Below are positions 57,029-64,000 of a stretch of 64,000 bases of DNA, piece by piece. Source of the stretch: Rattus norvegicus. Taxonomy: Eukaryota > Chordata > Mammalia > Rodentia > Muridae. The stretch is taken from the NCBI RefSeq assembly GCF_036323735.1, contig NC_086023.1:17037501-17101500 (forward strand). Reading direction: 5' to 3'. The notes under the pieces were generated by a model. It worked only from the letters and a program-made list of their open reading frames with translations. It was not told the origin of the DNA and made no database searches. Made by a program: the position numbers and the translations under genes. How positions within the stretch are numbered: the stretch's first letter is position 1; each line of letters opens with the position of its first letter.

Positions 57029-58249
57029 ATACATCTACAAAAGAGACACGTTGTTCGGCAAATTGAAAATGTACCTGGCCAACTTAAATCTATTGTGTGT
57101 ATTATAGAAAAAAATAACCGGAGCATCAACTCCCTCAGTCTGCCTGGGGGGCTCAGTGATGCCGCCATCATCATGCCTCTGCTGCACAAAGCCTCTGCTG
57201 GACTGCAGGAGCTGAGGAACTGCTGTAAGGATCTGTTTTGTTTTCTTCAACCAGTCCAAGCATTTCACACTAGGATAGATACAAACCCACAACAGAGAAG
57301 ACAGAAATGAAAGGGCATCTGGAGAGGGAAGAGAACAAAAGGGCAGAAAAGGAAGATGTCCAAAGTGTCCTTGGATTCTGGAACTCTCCTCTAGGCTTTT
57401 GCTCAAGATGAAACGTTGGGTAGTGGTCAGGTCCCCCTACAGTTTTTCACACGGGCATTTACAGCCAGACTAGGGATGAGTGAGGGACCACTGCTAAAAT
57501 CCAAGTCTCAGTTTTTACATTGAAACCTTGTTGTCTAGTGACTGTGTTCTAGGCCTATGCTTCCTATCCTTTTAAAGGCTTTCTCTATTGGAAACTACAA
57601 CATGCTATACAGAAATAGGGCACATTGAAGCCCTACATAGAGAAGGCTATTTCAGTTCACAGGATTTATTTCAAATTCAACCATAAGAGCCCTTATTCCA
57701 CAAAACTGTCAAGGCACAATTTCAGTGCAATTACACCTCAAATCTTCACTTTCACTGCTGGCCAAGGATCAACATCTATGCAATATGTCTTAGAAAGAGA
57801 AGCCAGGGTGAAAGTAAACAATTCCATAAAGCAATTTCCCAAACATGATCCCACATAACACATACAGAAACATTTATACAGTCACTTCTACTAAACTTAT
57901 TATGGAGTAAGGAGGGACCTTTGTATGCTGGTATATAAGTTATAAACAGAAAACAGTTAAGCTACCATCCAAAAGGCCAAAATCAGGTAGAGAAAAGAAC
58001 TGTGAGTACAAATATCTTATTTTCTAGCCAAAAGTTAACTATATGGCATTTAATAAATGAAAGATCAGGAATCAAACATTTATCTAGAATTTTAAAAAAA
58101 TTACATTGTAACTTTATTTTTTTCACTGCGTAGCAGAGATTTTTACTGTACTCAACCAGCAGGATTAATAGTCTAATGCGGTTTAAGAGCAGGCACACTC
58201 CACACATCATTAACTGCTCTCACAGCACAGCTACAGGTGTAACACTTAC

Positions 58250-58352
58250 TTATCAAAGCTGTCACTATTTTTGATGAAACTCTCCAGTTTTTCCTTGGCA
58301 TACTCCACCACATCTGAATGAAGTTCAATCCCATGATTTATTCCAAAAGGAC
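58250..58352 (-). CDS. Pcmtd1: Pcmtd1 coding exon: methyltransferase post-I motif
   Basis: 103 bp: two bases closing a Gly codon, 33 codons, and two bases opening a Lys codon. Acceptor 'atgtaattacag' and donor 'gtaagtgtt' fit consensus. It starts 'PFGINHGIELHSDVVEYAKE', in which 'GIELHSDV' is the post-I region; its acidic residue usually contacts the SAM ribose. By exon phase and remembered human length (357), it covers residues 104-136. The glycine-rich motif I and the N-terminus, including the myristoylation-type MGG start reported for PCMTD1, lie in exons to the right of this window. Confidence 0.95.
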
Positions 58353-58551
58353 CTGTAATTACATAAGCATTTTTACAAGAAATATTAAAGGTATGCCCCA
58401 GAATTCTAATTCCCGTGCACTTATCAATAGCAAATGATCACACAGCCCCAGGTTTCAGGTGCAGCGGTGTCACTTTGCTGTTCTCTGAAGCGGGAACCAG
58501 TCGCTGCCCTCGCCAAGTGAGCGCTCTGCACCTCCAGCCCTGTTGACTAAC

Positions 58552-58650
58552 TTGCTCACTCAGACTGGCCTTCGAGTCTCTGCCTTGTGGTTTTCCTGCC
58601 TCGGTTTCCTGAGCAGCAAGAGGAAGTACACATCACCGTACCCAGCTGAG
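58552..58650 (-). mobile_element. B1-type SINE, diverged
   Basis: 'cagactggccttcgagtctc' and 'cctgcctcggtttcctgagc' in reversed B1 order. Confidence 0.65.
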
Positions 58651-59037
58651 GTGCCTTTATCAGCAGCTTCGCTTTACTCAAACTCTGTGGTTCTTGGGTG
58701 TGTACTTAAGAGTTCCAGCAAACCTCATGCTTTTCACACCATACTTCTTTTTATACATGATGATGGCTGGAAAGACCTCCCATGAAAAAGGATGGGGGAG
58801 AGCTTACTCAGTGCTCCCTGTAAGTAGCAAATGGTTCTTGCTCACTAAGGTCTAGGACTCAGTATTTTCTAACATTACTCCTCCACATTCTTCTGGGTGC
58901 CCACTCTACTCACAGTTGCAGCTGACAATCAAGGTCTCGTCATCATCTAAAATGGAGCCCAATAGGTTCTGTGCTCTGTATTCTTTTTCTGTAAGCTGCA
59001 AGGATTCCTAAGAAGGTTGTGTTTTCTTCTTGTTCTT

Positions 59038-59150
59038 GTTTTGGAGAAAGAGTCTCTCTATATAAACCCAGCTATCCCTGAACTTAGACAATCTCCTGCC
59101 TCTGCCTCTGGAGTGCTGGGATTAAAGATGTATGCTACCATATTGAGTTT
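59038..59150 (-). mobile_element. B1-type SINE
   Basis: 'ggagaaagagtctctctata', 'cctctggagtgctgggatta', then 'aagatgtatgctaccat': a reversed B1. Confidence 0.85.
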
Positions 59151-60699
59151 ACTGATTTTCTTTACAGAATCTGTAACTGGAGGAGTCCTCTAGTGTCTGC
59201 CACAATACAATGCCTATCAGTCTTGTCTTTATTAACCACAAAGTACTAAGAAAAGTCAATTACAAATGAGCAAATTTAGATGTTCAAATAGTCCAAAAAA
59301 TTAAAACATATTTGATATTTGCATTATGCAATGCAGAATGACTTCAAGGGTTGGTCCTATCACTACATGTCCAGTCACAGGTTTACAGGTAATAGTAGTC
59401 ACAGGCCGACTAAGCTGAAATAGTATGTTTTTACAAGAGAGCAAAATGAGGCAATCCTAAGCACTTCCATTCTGTTTCCTTACTTATACACTGGTAAGCT
59501 TTCGACTGAAAATGGAAACCCCAGTTTAACATTCCTTAATATTCCTAATACAATAAAAAGGAAAACTGAAGATTCACTAAAACAAAACAAAACCCTTCTC
59601 TCAAAATTAGATGTAAAACTTCAGTTTCCAAAGGAGTTAATATATGTAGGGGAAAGTTCAGCCTAAAAGCACTCAGAGGGAAGACAGATAGAAGATAAGG
59701 GGGTAATAAATATGCCCAACCTATATATATTTTAGATATAAAAGGGTTTGTTCAGCCTTGTAATAAGATAATAAAACATAATATAAAATATACATAGTAA
59801 CATATAATAAAAATAATAATAAAAGATTTAGCTTAAAAGCTCACTCAAGTTAAAGCTGCACTGTAGATAGACAGACACCTATAATAGAAGCCAGTGAACA
59901 GAAAAACGTGGGCTGGTCTTTTTCTCCACCTGCCAGAAAATGGCAACTTCTATTGGTGGATGAACTTGTTTAAGTAATCGTAACTTTGTTCTCCTGGTCT
60001 TTCTACAGATATAGGATGGTCCATCAGTTACTTGCTTCAAGTACCCTTTTCACTCAAACTTAAAACAATAATCACTAAAGTTAAAACTTAAAGTTAATAT
60101 CATTAAGAGAAAATCTAAGAGAAACCTGTAGTTCTGCTATCCACTAAGATTTTAGTAATACTTTCCCAACATTTTAAACAAACAAACAAATAAAAAATAA
60201 GGCATGAACAAAAGTATTGCTGGCATTCTATATTGTCAAGTAGGACAGACAGTCTGTTCCTTACTTAAACATGCTTCCATCACTGTCGGAAACGTTATCA
60301 ACTTTTACACATAAGCTCGGAATTTCAGAAAATTTCTTTAATTACTACTTTTATTTTTTGAGGTTATAATTACATTATTTTTCCCTTCCCCTCCCATCCC
60401 TCCAAACCCTTCCATGCTCCTCTTTCAAACTCATGGCTTTTCCATTAATTGTTGTCACACAGACGCACGCACACACATACACACACACGTATGCATGTAT
60501 GTCTATTGCATATATTCCTAAATGCATAAACACAACCTCCTCAGTTTATAGAATGGTACTTGTATTTTTTTCAGTGCTGACCATTTGATACTGGATAACC
60601 AACCACTGTGCTCTTCTCTGAGGAAGACTATTTCTCCTACTCTACATTCTTAAGGAAAAATCTGTACTTATATTTTATATGCACTATTGCTTTTCTGTG

Positions 60700-60832
60700 A
60701 GAAGGTGTCAGATCCCTAGGAGCTAGAGTATGGACGATAGTGAGATAACATGTAGGCACTAGAAACTGAACACAGGTCTTGAGGAGGAGCAGCAAGTGTG
60801 TGTTCTTAACTACTGAGCCATCTCTCCAGACT
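60700..60832 (-). mobile_element. B3-type SINE
   Basis: Ends 'aactactgagccatctctcc', the reversed head of B2/B3. The body is diverged. Confidence 0.78.
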
Positions 60833-60909
60833 CATCTTAATGAAGTCTCTTACTGCTTTCTCACTAACTTGTTCTTCATATAATCTTAATACAAGACAGT
60901 TAATAATTT

Positions 60910-61015
60910 TAGCAGTAGAGGGTGGGGTGGTCCAGCTGTAACCCCAGCACTCAGCAGACCGAAGCAACAAGTCAAGTTTGAAGCCTCAACTACATGCAAA
61001 TCTGACACAAAAGAT
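60910..61015 (+). mobile_element. B1-type SINE
   Basis: 'ctgtaaccccagcactcagc' is followed by 'gaagcctcaactacatgcaa', a B1 in forward sense. Confidence 0.7.
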
Positions 61016-61112
61016 GGTTTTTCCCTCAGTAATAATATTAAGGACTATTTTCACACACAATATACATACACACAAAGAACACTCTAGTCATAGCTAATAC
61101 AAATGTGTTTTA

Positions 61113-61286
61113 AAATGGAATTGTTTACTTTTAAAGCAAGGAAGAAGCCTATCTTTGTCACTTAATAATCAGGAAGTTATTAACATTAAAATATACTTAA
61201 AAGATAAAAATATATTAACAAAAGGCAGAATTCATGGACAGGAGAGGCTGTCAGCAGCTAAGGCTATGTGCTGCTCTTGTACAGGA
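61113..61286. repeat. Local duplication, copy 1
   Basis: Matches 61,689-61,860 over its whole length at an estimated 80-85% by eye, with an offset of about 576 bp. It includes single-copy flank plus the first part of a B3-type SINE (from about 61,235). Confidence 0.85.
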
Positions 61287-61442
61287 TGCAGGTGCAATTC
61301 CTAGCACCTATGCTGAGCTGCTCTCAAACATCTATGACACAAGCTCCATGGGGATCTGAGACCTCTGGCCCCACAGGCACCTTCATTCTTGTACACATAC
61401 TCAAGGGCAGACACTAACACAGACAGACACACACACACACAT
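61244..61442 (+). mobile_element. B3-type SINE
   Basis: 'ggagaggctgtcagcagcta' head, 'ggtgcaattcctagcaccta' box B, and an AC-rich end. Confidence 0.7.
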
Positions 61443-61688
61443 GCCAACTAGTCTGTTTACTCAACAATAAACAACAGAGAAAACATGTCTCAAGTTGCAA
61501 TGACGATATATGACATTCGGATGTCCTCTGACCTCGACAAGCATGTCATGGTATGCACATGTCCTGTCCCACCACACCTCCACACAAAATGTTAAAGCCA
61601 TACATGGGGTTGAACAATGTCCTCTTCAGCTATGTAGCCCAATCAAGGTCAACAAGAGTTACATGAGATCCTATCACAGGGAAAATAG

Positions 61689-61860
61689 AAATGGAATTGT
61701 CTAATTTTAAAGCAATACAGAAGTATATCTTTATCACTTAATAATCAAGAATTAATTAACATTGAAGTAAATTAAAAGATGAACTATTTCAATAAAAGGC
61801 AGAATTCATGGACAGCAGAGGCAGTCAGCAGCTAAGGCCATGTGCTGCGATTGTAGAGGA
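61689..61860. repeat. Local duplication, copy 2
   Basis: Second copy of 61,113-61,286. Similarity ends inside the SINE part at about 61,860. Confidence 0.85.
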
Positions 61861-63080
61861 CCCAGAGAGGATAAAAGGCAAGAAAAAACAAAACAAAACT
61901 ATGAACATTTAGAGTTTTTAAAGTCTACTATCATATATATCAAAAACAACAGTACAAGTTGGCAATGGGAAAAAGAGAAAACTACTCCAGGAGAAGTGTA
62001 AATGGGACCTTGTATTCAATCCAATCCAATGTTACTTATTCACATAAACCAAGGCAGACTTTTATGAAATAAAGGCTTCGTTTCTATAATATACAGTTAT
62101 AAAAAGAAAATATTAACAGGAGGATACAACAGTCAGCTTTTTAAAGAGAAAACAGGAATAGAGTCAGTTTACTAAAACAAATGAGTTACTAAAAAATCTA
62201 GTTATTCTGTATATTAGAAATTATTTTTAAGACTGAGCAAAGCTCAGTTATGATAAACAACAAGGATAACAAACTAAAGACTAATTATCACACTAGCTCT
62301 AACCAGCTCACATTCACTGCTTAGTCAATAATCAAAGTGTATATGTAAAGGTCAATAAACACTAGGCAAAATACAGTAACTATTCTATTCTGGCAGTGTC
62401 ACCTTCATGTGATAGCCCACAGTTGGGGCAATATGATGTGGGTACATAGACACCTATCTGACAGCCATGAAGGAAACCCAAGAGTTTTATACTACACAAA
62501 TGAAGCACACTCTGCTGTTGACATTTTCTATAAAGCTAACTCACAGAACACAACCCAGAGGAAAGGACTTCCTAACATTTAGTTGGAAAGACTGAAGGGA
62601 GGAAATGACCAGATCTACACACAATGTCGTTTGAGAACATAACGGCAGAACTGGTGTTTGTTCTTCCCAGTGGAGCAACCTAGGATTAGTCAATTGCTTC
62701 CAGAAGAGTATTTCTTATTCTAAAGGGAATCCTGAGGACCAGCACTGCTTACTTAAAAGTACTGTTTACTGTGAAGTGTAAAACAAGTAACAGAACGATA
62801 GAAACTATGGTGTGCCCCTATCCCCACTAACAGACCAGGTCAGGCATACAGGGACCCTAAAACCTACAGAAGTAGTTCTCAGCCATGATGGCACATCAGT
62901 AATCTGGAACCTAAATGCAGGACAGACAAACTGGGCCTGTTTAAAGCCATCATGGGTCCTACTGCAGACAGGCCAAAGGCAATCCCTCTGAGGTGTGGCC
63001 CAGTCAGGCTAACAGAGTAACACACAACTAGGGCTCTGGTACATAAATACACGGTCCTAATCATTAGACAAAATAGTTGC

Positions 63081-63085
63081 ACACA

Positions 63086-63139
<54 letters not shown>
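63081..63139. repeat. (CA)n microsatellite
   Basis: 'cacacacgcgcacacacac' lead-in and about 25 uninterrupted CA units. Confidence 0.95.
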
Positions 63140-63140
<1 letters not shown>

Positions 63141-63529
63141 CTATGTAACTCTGCCTGTGGATCTGTACTGACTGCAGTTTGGGCTAGTCTTGATTATTAT
63201 GTACCGCCATGCCCAGTTCAGTCAGAGTGATTCTTAGTATTCTGGACTATTCAAATCCCTGTTCTCATTTGTAAAGTTAACAACTAATTACATAAAAGCA
63301 ATTAGCTAACCTTAATATTTACCACAAGGGGGAGTATATGAGCTGGTTATTTGGATTTTACGATACTAATATAAAGTCAATGATATTAAACTATACATAT
63401 TAAAACACTTTTTATCAAATTATATTATTGGTACTTCTAGTTATATAAGACTTTAGGAAGTGTAAGCCAACTTGTAAACTGTGACAGGTAAAAAAAGAAA
63501 TTATAGATAGTATAATGTGTCAAAACATA

Positions 63530-63672
63530 AAAGAGCCAGGTTTAGAGACAAATGTATTTAGTCCCAGCACCTGGGAGGTGAAAGCAAGATGATCAGGAGT
63601 TCAAGATCACTTTGGGATACACAGGTAAGCTCAAGGCCAGCCTAGACTGCATGGGCTGTATCCCCCCCAGTA
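63530..63672 (+). mobile_element. B1/B4-type SINE
   Basis: 'tagtcccagcacctgggagg', 'caggagttcaagatcacttt', and 'aaggccagcctagactgcat' follow the B1 order. Confidence 0.8.
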
Positions 63673-63973
63673 AAACCAAACATGGATAGCTGTGTGTGAT
63701 TCTCAGAGTTCTTCACATTCTATCTAACACTGAGTAAAGACAATTACTATCTGACTTTTCCTAAATCTTGTCATGTAATAATTTAATGATTCTGAAAACG
63801 AGAAACTTCTCTCTTTTCTAGGTTTGGCAAAGTATCATCAAAAAGTCCAAGATACTGCCAGTACCATCTTGCAAGGCACCAGACCCTTCTACGTTTATGT
63901 CTATAACTAGTTCCTTTTTACTTCATTTCAGCTATTTACTGGTTTCTTGAGATAGTGCCTGATGAGTATTTTG

Positions 63974-64000
63974 TTATTGGCTTTTCGAGACAGGGTCGTT
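63974..64000 (-). mobile_element. B1-type SINE, cut by the window end
   Basis: 'ggcttttcgagacagggtcg' is the reversed 3' end of a B1. Confidence 0.6.

Larger units (their letters stand above)
45149..58249 (-). other. Pcmtd1: Pcmtd1 intron (13.1 kb)
   Basis: Bounded by donor 'gtaagtgtt' at 58,249 and acceptor 'cccacacag' at 45,149. It is mainly unique AT-rich sequence with the SINEs and microsatellites listed. It includes an exon-like segment at 50,352-50,543. Confidence 0.85.
58353..64000 (-). other. Pcmtd1: Pcmtd1 intron, upstream part
   Basis: No exon encoding the SAM motif I region (Gly-Ser-Gly-Thr-Gly) was found to the window end, so the intron is at least 5.6 kb. It holds SINEs, microsatellites and a local duplication. 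Confidence 0.75.

Noticed and set aside
56801..57310. 169-codon plus-strand frame as a gene or Pcmtd1 antisense transcript
   Set aside because: Its first third is a B3 SINE, no splice sites or domain are seen, and an overlapping minus frame is equally open.
58353..64000. Upstream Pcmtd1 exon with SAM motif I
   Set aside because: No minus-strand sequence for the Gly-rich motif with a fitting donor was found; it must lie outside the window.

Overview
The window is mammalian nuclear DNA, almost certainly rat (Rattus). The evidence is young ID SINEs of the BC1 type with target-site duplications, B1/B2/B3 SINEs, Lx and young L1 elements, and one L1 whose 5' UTR is built of 605-bp tandem monomers as in rat L1. 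There are no bacterial, plasmid or viral genomes here, and no CRISPR array. All statements come from reading the sequence. Family names rest on recognised motifs, not on a database search.

The window has two halves. Positions 1 to about 34,000 are a gene-free graveyard of nested retroelements. The outermost readable element is an old ERVL-type retrovirus-like element on the minus strand: LTR from 18,720, primer-binding site 18,701-18,714, gag pieces, protease at 7,351-7,365, and reverse transcriptase pieces down to about 2,300. It has been split by (a) a young, complete L1 (10,725-18,297) flanked by a perfect 16-bp duplication, with intact ORF1 and ORF2; (b) a plus-strand ERVK-like fragment ending in an LTR (8,345-10,093); and (c) a dispersed rodent repeat (2,866-6,810) which itself holds a scrambled old L1, which in turn carries a B3 and an ID SINE. 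To the right lie a plus-strand Lx L1 3' UTR, a second nest (an old minus-strand L1, about 20,155-29,900, invaded by a truncated minus-strand L1 and a dispersed repeat), then L1 and possible LTR relics.

Positions about 34,700-58,352 hold the 3' part of one cellular gene on the minus strand, recognised as Pcmtd1. Four coding exons (58,250-58,352; 44,977-45,148; 42,534-42,657; 36,921-37,288) join in phase through consensus splice sites. They give the second half of the methyltransferase-like domain and a C-terminal SOCS box. Upstream coding exons (about residues 1-103) lie beyond position 64,000. The introns are ordinary rodent intron sequence rich in SINEs and microsatellites.

Points most worth a second look: the intact L1 and its nearly identical promoter monomers, which keep long antisense open frames; an exon-like 192-bp segment with strong splice sites inside the 13-kb Pcmtd1 intron that would bring in a premature stop; a local duplication at 61.1/61.7 kb; and the relative-age order that can be read from the nested insertions.
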